From contig JANSXT010000024.1 in NCBI GenBank assembly GCA_024742765.1, forward strand, positions 1 through 56,060: DNA of 56,060 nucleotides, written 5' to 3'. This document shows positions 20,825-30,634 of this stretch, in pieces. Position numbers and translations under genes: made by a program. Numbering within the stretch: position 1 is the stretch's first letter; each line of letters opens with the position of its first letter. The notes beneath the pieces are model-generated. The model was given only the letters and a program-made list of their open reading frames with translations, ran no database searches and had not been told where the DNA came from. This DNA is from Phyllobacteriaceae bacterium. GTDB taxonomy: Bacteria > Pseudomonadota > Alphaproteobacteria > Rhizobiales > Rhizobiaceae.

Positions 20825-20960
20825 CAAAAAAAGCCATCATGCGGAGGTCACGCATGATGGCTCAAGAACGAAAGTGGCAGCCCGGAGAGGGGGATTAGGC
20901 TGCCACTGGTCCGGATCGGCGGGGGACGGGCCTTAGCCGGACAACGGCATTGCTGCCGTT
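20825..20960 (-). ncRNA. Candidate trans-acting small RNA with three hairpins
   Basis: Read on the minus strand, three consecutive perfect stems occur with no open reading frame. They are AACGGCA/TGCCGTT (20960-20943, 4-nt loop), AGTGGCAGCC/GGCTGCCACT (20907-20873, 15-nt loop) and AGCCATCATGCG/CGCATGATGGCT (20862-20832, 7-nt loop). The last stem is followed by seven Ts and makes a good rho-independent terminator. The loops of the second and third hairpins are rich in C and contain CCTC, an anti-Shine-Dalgarno type motif seen in alphaproteobacterial trans-acting sRNAs. No protein gene upstream on this strand needs that terminator. The 5' end is a guess; a CtrA box overlaps the presumed promoter. 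Confidence 0.5.
20826..20862 (-). terminator. Rho-independent terminator of the candidate small RNA
   Basis: A 12-base perfect stem (20832-20843 with 20851-20862) with a 7-base loop is followed on the minus strand by a seven-T run. Confidence 0.75.
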
Positions 20961-20974
20961 AATGGTAAATTAAC
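20959..20974. promoter_or_regulatory. CtrA box between the M20 and GlmS-like genes
   Basis: TTAATGGTAAATTAAC is an exact TTAA-N7-TTAAC CtrA site. It touches the presumed start of the candidate small RNA and is 258 bases upstream of the GlmS-like gene. Further right, at 21011-21024, GATTTC-AC-GAAATC forms a perfect six-base dyad that could be another operator. Confidence 0.6.
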
Positions 20975-21231
20975 AGAGCGTTTGCGGCGAAATATTGGCA
21001 GAGGCGACCTGATTTCACGAAATCACACAAGTGTCATGGACCGTGTACGTTTACTGTGGCGGGAAACGCACCATGACATCGCTCCGACGTGCCCCTATAC
21101 ATGCGCCGGTTACGGGGCGATGCATGAAGTGAACGGGCGCCTGTGATTCGCGCTTGAGTCCCGCATCCGCGGCGTTTCAAAGCTGTTTCGGCCGTCAGGC
21201 GCGGCGCGAGGTCCATGCGAGGGGAAGAACC

Positions 21232-24200
21232 ATGTGCGGCATTGCCGGATATGTGACCGACGAGTTTTCCACAGGGCTGCCCGACAGCGCATTCGTCGGC
21301 GCGATTGCCGAACGTCTCGAACAGGCCGGCACCGGGGAAAAAGCGGTCGGCACGCTGGGCGACGTCATCGCGTCGCTGAAGGCGCGATTCGGCGAGATGA
21401 TGGCGATCGGCTTTGTACGCGCGGTGGCACTCGATGCCGATCTCGAGGCCGGACTGCGCGATCTCTCCGCCCGCCTCGGCGACCATGAGACCGCTCTGAC
21501 CGCGCTTTCGGAAGCCGGACGCACCGATCTCGATCCGCTGATCGAGGGCCTGCGGGACTTTGGCTGGCAGCTTGACGCCGAACTGGCCGACCATGCGGCC
21601 ACCGCACGCGGACTGGTCGGCCCCGGCATCGATCTTGGTGCGACGACGGCGCTTCACGTGGCCATTGCCGCAGAGTATGTGCTGCGTGCCAATGACCGGC
21701 TGGAGGTGCGGGGCCGCGATTCGGCGGGCATTGCCATCCAGCTCGATGTGCCGGCGGCCACGCCAGCCGGCCTGCCGGACGGGGTGGCCAGGACGCTTGC
21801 CAGCCGCACGGCCGACATCCATGCCGGGCACGGTGCGGTCTATGTGACGCCACGCGATGCCAGCGGAACCACCGTCACCTTCATCTACAAGACAGCCAAT
21901 CTGGTCGGCCGGCTTGGCGACAATGGCGCCGCGCTGCGCGATGCGCTGCGCAAGGATGCGCTGTTCTGGGCACTGGCGGCCGGAGCACGGCGCGTCTCGA
22001 TCCTGTCGCACACGCGCTGGGCCTCGCATGGTGTCATCTCGGTCGCCAATTGCCATCCGCACAACCCCTCACTGACGGGCGATGCGCCCGGCGACGCCAA
22101 GGCCGCGCTCGGCGCGATGTATGCGCTCAATGGCGATGTGGACAATCACGGCGAACTGATGACCGAACTGGTCACCAACCGGCAAAGCGCGGTCGACGCC
22201 GCGATCACCACCGATGCCAAGGTGATCCCGCTTGCCGACAGGCTGGCCGATGCCGCGTCCGACAGCCGGCTGGAACGGTTCCGCGCGGCGACGCGGCGCC
22301 TTGATGGCTCGGTGGCCATTGGCTGCATCGATCCGATGATGCCGGGCGAAGTGCTTTTGGCACAAAAGGGTTCGGGCCAGGGCCTTTATGCGGCGCGGCT
22401 TGCCGATGGGTTCATGTTCGCTTCGGAAAGCTACGGGCTTTGCAACGCGGCGCGCGAAGCGGCAAACCTTGCCCGTTCGGTCGCCGGCGGCTCGGTGATC
22501 CATCTGGATGCGAACAGGGGCGAAGCGGTCATGCGAACCGTCAATGACGGCACGCCGGCCAAGATCAAGTACGACCCGATCCAGATCTATGCGCGCGATA
22601 TCTATCGCGGCGACTTCGACACGTTCCTTGAAAAGGAAATCCATGATGGACCGACCAGCGTCGCCAAGACGCTGCGCGGCCGGTTCCGGCGCGAAAAGGG
22701 CTTGGTCGCCTTCGACAAGCTGCCCAACGATATCTGGGCGGAGTTGCGCGACGCGCTCAAGGGCGGCCTCTCGCGGGTCTATGTGATTGGCCAGGGCACG
22801 GCGGGCGTTGCCGCAGTGGGCATCGGCCATCTGGTTGAAAAGGCCATCGCACGCGACAGCCGGTTGCGCATTCCGGTCGAGGCGGTGCGCTCGTCGGAAC
22901 TGTCGGCCGATATCGATGCCTACGATTTCAAGCGCTCGCTGGTGATCGCCGTGTCGCAATCGGGCACGACGACCGACACCAACCGTGCGGTCGATCTGGC
23001 CCGCGAGCGCGGCGCATTCGTCCACGCGATCGTCAACCGGCGCAGCTCCGACCTCGTCCGCAAGGCCCATTCGGTGCTCTACACCTCCGACGGGCGGGAC
23101 GTTGAGATGTCGGTCGCCTCGACCAAGGCGTTCTACTCGCAGATCACCGCCGGCAAGCTGACCGCGCTGTTTCTGGCCGCCCAACTCGGCGCGATGACCG
23201 ATGTGGAACTGGCCTATGAAATGGGCGAACTGGAAAAGCTGCCCGGACACATCGCGGCGGTCCTGGCGGACGAAGCCCACATCGGCCGGTGCGCGCGCGA
23301 TCTGGCGCCCTGTTCCCGCTACTGGGCAGTCACCGGGTCGGGCGTCAACCATGTGGCGGCGCTGGAAATCCGGATTAAGCTGTCCGAGCTCTGCTACAAG
23401 TCGATCCCGGTCGACTTTACCGAGGACAAAAAACATATCGACCTTTCGACCGAGCCGCTGACGCTGGTGGTCGCCAACGATCTGCCCGGCGATCTGGTCG
23501 GCGACGTCGTCAAGGAAGCGGCGATCTTCAAGGCGCACAATGGCCGCCCGGTCGTCTTCGCGACCAAGGGCGCGGATGCGGACGCTTTTTCGGGCTATGC
23601 GGAACGGGTCATCGCGCTGCCCGACGTGGGCGCCGATCTGGCCTTTGTTCTTGCGACAGTGGCCGGCCATCTGTTCGGCTTTCACGCGGCACAGGCGATC
23701 GACGAAGGGGCACAAAAGCTCAAGCCGATCCTCGCGGGCCTGGGGCTGGTGGCGATGGGCGAACAAAGCGCCGACCCGCAAGCGGTCGGCGCGGCTCTTG
23801 AAACCTTCGTCGACGAGGCGGCCGATGGCGCGTTCAATTCCGGCCTCGGCGCCAGCCATCTGGCGCAGATCGCGCGCCTTGCCGGGCAGATGCGCGAAGG
23901 GTCCGATGTCGCGGGGCTGGCCCAGGCCGCCCTGCCGCTCATCCGGGACGCGTTCGAGGAAACCTCGCGGCCCGTCGACACGATCCGCCACCAGGCCAAG
24001 ACCGTCACGGTCGGCACCAGCCGCCCCGAGGACGCGCTGTCGGCGGCCATCCGCGACGCGCTTGCCGGGCTCGGTCTCGCCGACAGCCGCATGTCGTTCG
24101 ACAACCGCAAGACGCTGGCTGTCGTTTCCCGGCTGGTCGACCGGATCGAATGGGCCGCTCTGCTCGATGTCGAGGAAACGCAAGGGACCACGCTGGTGCG

Positions 24201-24606
24201 GCTGGCCGCGGGCGGCAAGGCGCCGGACGCGCTTGCCGGCTATGGCGAACCGCGAACCGGCATCGGCGTGATCGGCACGGCGCTTGACACAAATGCGCTC
24301 GCCTGCGGCTTTATCGGGCGCCAAGCGGTGATCGCGGTTCCGGTTACCGGCGCGTCCTTCGCCGGCACCGAACAGATCCTTTGCCTTTCGGTGACGATGC
24401 TCGCCCACGCCTCGCGCGACCGGAAGACGGCGGTGATGAATGCGCTGGGCACCTACCGCACGACGCTGCGCGACTGGGAGCAGACGCTCGGCGCCGACGC
24501 CGATGCGGCGCTGCAGCGGCGCATCGCCAGCGAGGACCCGCTGACCGTCACCTTCCGGCCGGCCGCCCTGGTGCCCGGCGCCGACGAGGCGCGCCAGTCC
24601 GCCTGA
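21232..24606 (+). CDS. Large GlmS-like glutaminase/SIS-domain protein
   Basis: A 1124-residue relative of glucosamine-6-phosphate synthase. The ATG at 21232 (RBS GAGGGGAAG) puts Cys at position 2, the N-terminal nucleophile of class II amidotransferases (MCGIAGY). About 150 residues separate this from RLEVRGRDSAGIAI, which in normal GlmS follows within about 40. SHTRWASHG and NGDVDNHGEL complete the glutaminase. Two SIS domains follow (IGQGTAGVAA, SQSGTTTDTNRA, STKAFYSQ near residues 515-640; TGSGVNHVAALE, FTEDKKHIDLS near 700). About 280 C-terminal residues have no known match. Ordinary GlmS has about 610 residues. It probably makes an amino sugar phosphate, but the product is unknown. Confidence 0.8.
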   Translation: MCGIAGYVTDEFSTGLPDSAFVGAIAERLEQAGTGEKAVGTLGDVIASLKARFGEMMAIGFVRAVALDADLEAGLRDLSARLGDHETALTALSEAGRTDLDPLIEGLRDFGWQLDAELADHAATARGLVGPGIDLGATTALHVAIAAEYVLRANDRLEVRGRDSAGIAIQLDVPAATPAGLPDGVARTLASRTADIHAGHGAVYVTPRDASGTTVTFIYKTANLVGRLGDNGAALRDALRKDALFWALAAGARRVSILSHTRWASHGVISVANCHPHNPSLTGDAPGDAKAALGAMYALNGDVDNHGELMTELVTNRQSAVDAAITTDAKVIPLADRLADAASDSRLERFRAATRRLDGSVAIGCIDPMMPGEVLLAQKGSGQGLYAARLADGFMFASESYGLCNAAREAANLARSVAGGSVIHLDANRGEAVMRTVNDGTPAKIKYDPIQIYARDIYRGDFDTFLEKEIHDGPTSVAKTLRGRFRREKGLVAFDKLPNDIWAELRDALKGGLSRVYVIGQGTAGVAAVGIGHLVEKAIARDSRLRIPVEAVRSSELSADIDAYDFKRSLVIAVSQSGTTTDTNRAVDLARERGAFVHAIVNRRSSDLVRKAHSVLYTSDGRDVEMSVASTKAFYSQITAGKLTALFLAAQLGAMTDVELAYEMGELEKLPGHIAAVLADEAHIGRCARDLAPCSRYWAVTGSGVNHVAALEIRIKLSELCYKSIPVDFTEDKKHIDLSTEPLTLVVANDLPGDLVGDVVKEAAIFKAHNGRPVVFATKGADADAFSGYAERVIALPDVGADLAFVLATVAGHLFGFHAAQAIDEGAQKLKPILAGLGLVAMGEQSADPQAVGAALETFVDEAADGAFNSGLGASHLAQIARLAGQMREGSDVAGLAQAALPLIRDAFEETSRPVDTIRHQAKTVTVGTSRPEDALSAAIRDALAGLGLADSRMSFDNRKTLAVVSRLVDRIEWAALLDVEETQGTTLVRLAAGGKAPDALAGYGEPRTGIGVIGTALDTNALACGFIGRQAVIAVPVTGASFAGTEQILCLSVTMLAHASRDRKTAVMNALGTYRTTLRDWEQTLGADADAALQRRIASEDPLTVTFRPAALVPGADEARQSA

Positions 24607-24688
24607 CGGACAATGCAACTTGCGACCCGTTGCCGGCGTGGCGGACATGCGCTTAGCTGCCGGGACGATCACGCGATGGAGAGACGCA

Positions 24689-25576
24689 ATGACACCGATG
24701 ATGATGCGGGGCACCGCCCTTGCCGCATGCCTGACCCTTTTGCCCGCCGCGGCAGCGGCCGAGGAGACCGATGTGCGCATCGATCTCGACGGTCAGGCGA
24801 TTGTCGGCACGCTGGAGGTGCCGCCGGGTGATCCGGCGCCTGTTGTCCTTCTGCTGCACGGCTTCACCGGCACGCGCGACGAATTGCCGGTCAAGGACAC
24901 CGATGAAGGCGTCTTCGCCCGCACCGCCCGGCTTCTGGCGGAAGCTGGCTATGCCAGCCTGCGCATCGATTTTCGCGGCTCGGGCGACAGCGACGGGGCC
25001 TGGGAGGACACGACCTTCAGCGGCCAGACGGCGGACGCGGTCGCGGCCATTGACTGGCTGGCCGCCAGCGACGCGGTCGATGGTGAGCGCATCGCCGTCC
25101 TTGGCTGGTCGCAGGGCGGGCTCGTCGCCGCGCATGCGGTCGCCGAACGCCCCGATGTGGAGGCGGCGATTCTGTGGGCGCCGGTCGTCCATCCGCTGCA
25201 CAGCTATGAGGGCCTTCTGGGCGCCGAAACGCTGACCGAAGCGCTTGCCGCCGAGCCGGAAACGCCGATCACCGCGACGTTGCCCTGGGGCGCGGAAACC
25301 GTGCTGCGCGCCAGCTTTTTCCAGGAGCTTGCGCTGACCAACGGCGCCGCCGCCATTGCCGCCTACAAAGGTCCATTAAAGGTCATTGTCGGCGCCAGGG
25401 ACAATGTCGTCGCGCCCCAGCCGGCGACGGGCGAAGCGCTGCTGCGCTATCATGACGGCCCCGAAGCGCTGTCGGTCTTTGACACCGACCATGTGTGGGA
25501 TGCTTTTGCCGGGCCGGAGACGATCGACGGCTCCATGGTTCCCGCAACGCTCGAATGGCTTGAAACCCATCTTTGA
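24689..25576 (+). CDS. Exported alpha/beta hydrolase
   Basis: A 295-residue serine hydrolase with a signal peptide (GTALAACLTLLPAAAAA). The oxyanion region is LLHGFTGTRDE, the nucleophile elbow GWSQGG near residue 143, the acid probably Asp in VGARDNVVAP and the base His in DTDHVWDAF. The ATG at 24689 (MTPMMMRGT) follows GGAGAG and is preferred over an earlier in-frame start that would spoil the signal peptide. It is 82 bases downstream of the GlmS-like gene on the same strand, followed by a strong terminator, so the two may form one transcript. The substrate is unknown; relatives act as esterases or peptidases. Confidence 0.82.
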   Translation: MTPMMMRGTALAACLTLLPAAAAAEETDVRIDLDGQAIVGTLEVPPGDPAPVVLLLHGFTGTRDELPVKDTDEGVFARTARLLAEAGYASLRIDFRGSGDSDGAWEDTTFSGQTADAVAAIDWLAASDAVDGERIAVLGWSQGGLVAAHAVAERPDVEAAILWAPVVHPLHSYEGLLGAETLTEALAAEPETPITATLPWGAETVLRASFFQELALTNGAAAIAAYKGPLKVIVGARDNVVAPQPATGEALLRYHDGPEALSVFDTDHVWDAFAGPETIDGSMVPATLEWLETHL

Positions 25577-25634
25577 GCAGGCACCGGCGCGCCAGCGGTT
25601 TGCCCGCACCGAATTCCGCGTGCCCACAAGAAAA

Positions 25635-25666
25635 CGGCCCGCTCGGAAGAGCGGGCCGCTTTTTTT
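25635..25666 (+). terminator. Rho-independent terminator after the hydrolase gene
   Basis: CGGCCCGCTC (25635-25644), loop GGAA, GAGCGGGCCG (25649-25658), then seven Ts. Four As precede the stem, so it may also act weakly for the Flp pilin gene arriving on the other strand. Confidence 0.85.
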
Positions 25667-25697
25667 CCTGCCGGTTCGGCAAGCTAAGATAAAGACC

Positions 25698-25886
25698 TTA
25701 GCTGCCGGCGCCGGTGGCCGAAGAGTTGGCGTTGTCCAGCTGCGTCTGGATGAAGCCAAACGTTTCAGCCAGTTCGGTACCGATTGCGCTGGCGCCGGCG
25801 ATGATGGCAACAGCGATCAGAGCAGCGATCAGACCGTATTCGATGGCAGTCGCACCCGACTCGTCTTTCAGAAAACGTGCAAACAT
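25698..25886 (-). CDS. Flp/Fap-type pilin, orphan
   Basis: A 62-residue type IVb (Flp) pilin precursor, exported and normally assembled by a Tad system into adhesive pili. The start ATG at 25886 has AGGAG seven bases upstream. The N terminus MFARFLKDESGATAIEYGLI contains the prepilin peptidase site before the conserved Glu/Tyr pair (G-ATAIEYGLIAALIAV), then a hydrophobic stretch and a short polar tail. No tad, cpa or prepilin peptidase genes are visible in the window, so the assembly machinery must be encoded elsewhere. It faces the hydrolase terminator. Confidence 0.85.
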   Translation of the reverse strand: MFARFLKDESGATAIEYGLIAALIAVAIIAGASAIGTELAETFGFIQTQLDNANSSATGAGS

Positions 25887-26387
25887 TGGTGAGCTCCTTA
25901 CTCGTGTCAAACAGCACTCTGTCGGGTTTCTGTTCGGCCCGATCAGTGAGGCCAACCTACACGGGGCCGATTGCCAGCCACTTAAGGTTTAGGGTTTCGC
26001 ATTGGTAAACGCCGCCATGGTGAAGGAAGGGTTGATCGGGGTAGGGAGCGGAGGGCCTGTCTTGGAACCCTTCCGCAGCATCGGCGACGCTGCGAGGCCA
26101 AACGCGCTTGGGGATTCAGCATCCAGCGCCGCACCTCTGCGCCAACCGCGCCATCGTCCCCTTCCCCGTCGGCACGGTACGCCACCAGATTTCCGCGAAG
26201 GGGATGGCGAGGAGTGTAGGGGTGGTTGGAGGAAGGGGGCTAAGTTTTTGTGGGATCAATCCCGTTTCCGCCATCCCTGTGCTTATCACGGGGATGACGG
26301 AGGAGGCGATGGCCGTCGAAGCGCTCATTTGAGACGCTTGTTGAAACGATCGAACGCACCAGCGGTGCCGTCAACCTTCGTTCGGCC
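25887..26387. other. Non-coding stretch with one imperfect hairpin repeat
   Basis: Some 500 bases lie between the Flp pilin start and the oxidoreductase stop. Short frames on both strands lack a ribosome site and any family resemblance. CATCCCTGTG (26272-26281) pairs with CACGGGGATG (26287-26296) across CTTAT with one G-T pair. Similar stems are common dispersed intergenic elements in rhizobia (from memory). The flp promoter must lie at the left end. Confidence 0.5.
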
Positions 26388-27638
26388 TTAGCTCTCCCGC
26401 CAGCGCCGATACCGTTTCGTCATCTTCTTCATCTTCATCTGGTTGCCGATCATCGTGATCAGCGGGCTGGCTTTCGGATTGGGCTTCTTGCCTGACGACA
26501 GTCGATCAAGCTGCTTGTAAGCCAGCGTCATCGTCGCCAGCCCGGCCATGCGCTTATCTTTCCACCGAACGTTTGGCACCATGACATCGGGCGTCTTGTT
26601 TACCTTCCAGTTGTTGGGAAGGTCTGGCTCGAAGGCCATGGCGCTCGCCATACCGAGAACCGAAACACCGATGCCGCCGGTTTTGCTGGCCAGTGCCGCT
26701 TCGGCCACTTCGCGCCTGCGAATGCCACCGGTGACCATGATCGGCATTTTGGCGATCTGGGCGACCTCGCGAGCAAACTCGACGAAATAGGCTTCGCGCC
26801 GACCCGTGCTGGTGCCCTCATCGGTTCGCCCTTGCATGGCCGGACTTTCATACGACCCGCCTGAAAGTTCGACCATATGGACACCCATTGTGCCAAGCTG
26901 CTCGACGACCCATTTGGCATCTTCAGTGTCAAATCCGCCCTTCTGGAAGTCTGCGGAGTTCAGTTTGACGGCTACCGTGAAGCCATCGGACACCGCCGCC
27001 CGGACTGCGCGCACGGCCTCGAAAAGGAAGCGGGCCCGGTTTTCGAGCGGTCCACCCCAATGGTCGGTGCGCCGGTTTGTCAACGGTGACAGGAACTGAT
27101 TGATCAGATAGCCATGCGCGGCGTGAATCTGGACGCCGGAAAAGCCGGACTGCTCGGCCAGTCGGGCTGATTTTGCAAAGCGCGCGATCAGGCCGCGCAC
27201 CTCTTCATCGCGCAGCGCCCTCGGTTGGGCAAAGTTCTTCGACATGCGGCCAATGTCGACGGCGACGTCGGATGCGGAAACGGCCTCTTCGCCAAGCATG
27301 ACATAGGTCTGCCGGCCAGGATGATTGAGCTGCATCCAGAACTGGGCGCCGCCAGACCGACCCGCCTGAGCCCAACGGCGGAACGGCACCAGATCGGTGC
27401 CTTCTTGGAGAACCACGCTGGCGGGGCCGGTCAGCGCATCGGGCGCAATCATCACATTGCCGGTGATCAGCAAGCCCGCGCCGCCATTGGCCCAGCGCCG
27501 GTAGAGCGTGATGAGTTTCTCGTCCGGAAGCTGACCGTAGGCGGCCAGGCTCTCTTCGGTCGCGGCCTTGGCCAAGCGGTTTTCTAGGACCGAGCCATTC
27601 GGCAGGGTCAGCGATTCAAAAAGGGGGGAGGAAGTCAT
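26388..27638 (-). CDS. NADH:flavin oxidoreductase, Old Yellow Enzyme family
   Basis: A 416-residue FMN-dependent TIM-barrel ene-reductase. The substrate/FMN motifs LNHPGRQ and the family signature (GFSGVQIHAAHGYLINQFLS, then NRRTDHWGG) are present, as is a C-terminal phosphate-binding region (MVTGGIRRREVAEAAL). Such enzymes reduce electrophilic alkenes, nitro compounds or enoyl substrates. It is divergent from a MerR regulator, with a 19-base-spacer MerR-type promoter between them, so it is probably induced by the regulator's effector. Start at 27638 (AAGGACC upstream). The natural substrate is unknown. Confidence 0.9.
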   Translation of the reverse strand: MTSSPLFESLTLPNGSVLENRLAKAATEESLAAYGQLPDEKLITLYRRWANGGAGLLITGNVMIAPDALTGPASVVLQEGTDLVPFRRWAQAGRSGGAQFWMQLNHPGRQTYVMLGEEAVSASDVAVDIGRMSKNFAQPRALRDEEVRGLIARFAKSARLAEQSGFSGVQIHAAHGYLINQFLSPLTNRRTDHWGGPLENRARFLFEAVRAVRAAVSDGFTVAVKLNSADFQKGGFDTEDAKWVVEQLGTMGVHMVELSGGSYESPAMQGRTDEGTSTGRREAYFVEFAREVAQIAKMPIMVTGGIRRREVAEAALASKTGGIGVSVLGMASAMAFEPDLPNNWKVNKTPDVMVPNVRWKDKRMAGLATMTLAYKQLDRLSSGKKPNPKASPLITMIGNQMKMKKMTKRYRRWRES

Positions 27639-27670
27639 GTTCGGGGTCCTTGCACGTTGGATCCCGCGTG

Positions 27671-27701
27671 ATATAAACCTTCAATTATGGTTTAAGGTCA
27701 A
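27671..27701 (-). promoter_or_regulatory. MerR-type operator-promoter of the oxidoreductase gene
   Basis: On the minus strand TTGACC (27701-27696), a 19-base spacer and TTATAT (27676-27671) form the overlong promoter typical of MerR control. The spacer holds a perfect dyad TAAACC-N9-GGTTTA (27674-27694). It lies between the divergent regulator and target genes. Confidence 0.8.
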
Positions 27702-27706
27702 GAGCT

Positions 27707-28069
27707 ATGAAGATCGGCCAATTGGCAGAGGTGGCGGGCGTATCCACATCGCGCATCCGCTTTTATGAGAAACATGGCTTGATGCCTGCGCCGACGCGGC
27801 TGGAAAACGGCTATCGCGACTATCCAGAGGAGACGATCTCGCGGCTGCGGACCATCACGATGAGCAAAGCGCTTGGCTTCTCCCTGTCGGAAATCAAGCG
27901 CATCCTGCCCGATGATCCCGGCGATCTGATCGCGCGTGGCGATGTGATCGCCAGCCTGAAGTCCAAGCTGGCCGATGTTGATCACCGCATCAAAGATCTG
28001 AAAGTCACGCGGCAAAAGGTGAAAGACATGATCGCCTATTTCGAGGACCCGAACACACCGGCGTGCTGA
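27707..28069 (+). CDS. MerR family transcriptional regulator
   Basis: A 120-residue regulator. The N-terminal winged helix (MKIGQLAEVAGVSTSRIRFYE, then GYRDYPEETISRLRTI) is followed by a helical dimerisation coil (LKSKLADVDHRIKDLKVTRQKV). There is a single cysteine, the last residue, so it is not a typical metal-binding MerR with paired effector cysteines. It is divergent from the Old Yellow Enzyme gene and probably controls it through the operator in the 68-base gap. The effector is unknown; an electrophile or aromatic compound would fit the partner enzyme. Confidence 0.9.
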   Translation: MKIGQLAEVAGVSTSRIRFYEKHGLMPAPTRLENGYRDYPEETISRLRTITMSKALGFSLSEIKRILPDDPGDLIARGDVIASLKSKLADVDHRIKDLKVTRQKVKDMIAYFEDPNTPAC

Positions 28070-28082
28070 GCGTAAAGCCGCC

Positions 28083-28149
28083 CTAGGAATCCACCTTCAG
28101 CACCTCAATAAACGCTTCCTGGGGAATCTCGACGCGGCCGGACCGGCAC
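28083..28149 (-). pseudogene. Remnant: second copy of the lepA 3' end
   Basis: This segment translates as [18 protein letters not shown] followed by TAG, nearly the same as the end of the intact lepA ([18 protein letters not shown]). Over 52 bases there are four differences, three of them synonymous; similarity fades over the next dozen bases. It lies directly downstream of the DUF2283 gene, so the DUF4258/DUF2283 pair is bracketed by two lepA tails in direct orientation. This is the footprint of an insertion at the end of lepA. Confidence 0.85.
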
Positions 28150-28152
28150 TGC

Positions 28153-28350
28153 TCAGGCAGCGGTCGTCAGAAGGGCCGGGGAAAGCTGTTTGTCGGCATC
28201 AAGAAGTTCCATGCCAACGATGTGGCCATCTTCGTCGTAATCGAGGATGACGCCCGCCGACACTTCTTCGCTCTCCAGCACCGGCTCCTTGGAGAACCGG
28301 ATGTAGGCCGCATTGTCCTCGGCACGATATGTCACAGTAAGCGGCTTCAT
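28153..28350 (-). CDS. DUF2283 family protein, probable antitoxin partner
   Basis: A 65-residue protein of the DUF2283 family. Recognisable parts are the N-terminal TVTYRAEDNAAYIRF strand pair and the C-terminal GVILDYDEDGHIVGMELLDA. Its ATG overlaps the stop of the upstream DUF4258 gene (ATGA), so the two are translationally coupled. DUF4258-DUF2283 pairs are common in mobile regions and are thought to be toxin-antitoxin modules, although the antitoxin role here is inferred only from pairing. The next bases downstream are a displaced lepA tail. Confidence 0.8.
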   Translation of the reverse strand: MKPLTVTYRAEDNAAYIRFSKEPVLESEEVSAGVILDYDEDGHIVGMELLDADKQLSPALLTTAA

Positions 28351-28596
28351 GGTGCGGTCGCCGTTCGATCAAAGAACACGGTTATGATGCGGATATGGTC
28401 TGGCTGTTCGATGCAGACCACCCGCAGGATACGACTACCATATTCATCGATCAGCTTGAAGCGCCGGACACGTCCATCAGGGTTGGGGTCGGGCGTTGTC
28501 CAATCGGGCTCGAACACACAGGCCTCGATCCAATCAGTCCGGATCAAACGCTCCCGGACTGCGTCGGTCGCATGGGTCGTATAGACCAGCGGCTTG

Positions 28597-28604
<8 letters not shown>
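28347..28604 (-). CDS. DUF4258 family protein, probable RelE/BrnT-like toxin
   Basis: An 85-residue protein ([20 protein letters not shown] at the start) with the DUF4258 pattern: a His near the N terminus, [20 protein letters not shown] and the C-terminal strand [12 protein letters not shown]4258 belongs to the RelE/BrnT-like fold of mRNA-cleaving toxins. Its start ATG lies inside the end of lepA (ATGGGTAG, overlap of eight bases), so translation depends on lepA ribosomes. The longer upstream reading inside lepA is a shadow. Pairing with DUF2283 supports a toxin-antitoxin role; ribonuclease activity is not shown by the sequence alone. Confidence 0.75.
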
Positions 28605-30405
<1,801 letters not shown>

Positions 30406-30495
30406 GGCGCTGATATAGGCGCGAACGCCATGGCGGGAAAGCGGGAATCGTGACGCGGGGCCGACGCCTCGTGACGGGCTCGACCTTCCCTTGCG

Positions 30496-30610
30496 TCAAG
30501 TATTATTCTTTATCAATATTGGATGAATTTCAAAAGTCGCGTTGACTCTTGAGTCATAATGGCCAATCCTACTCTCATTCATCGTTAAATCATATCGCGC
30601 ATCAAGTATT
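30496..30610. promoter_or_regulatory. AT-rich promoter region of the exported-protein operon
   Basis: This stretch is clearly more AT-rich than its surroundings. It contains the perfect dyad TGACTC-TT-GAGTCA (30543-30556), overlapped by a TTGACT that could be a -35 element. It lies between lepA and the first gene of the four-gene operon, on opposite strands, so it probably serves both. Confidence 0.45.
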
Positions 30611-30634
30611 TTGCGCGTCCGATATTGGTGCATC

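Noticed and set aside
22069-24780. A 903-residue open frame opposite the GlmS-like gene
   Set aside because: It is antisense to clear glutaminase and SIS motifs; high GC gives long shadow frames here.
26002-26391. A 129-residue frame in the stretch after the Flp pilin gene
   Set aside because: It has no ribosome site or family match, and the hairpin repeat lies inside it.
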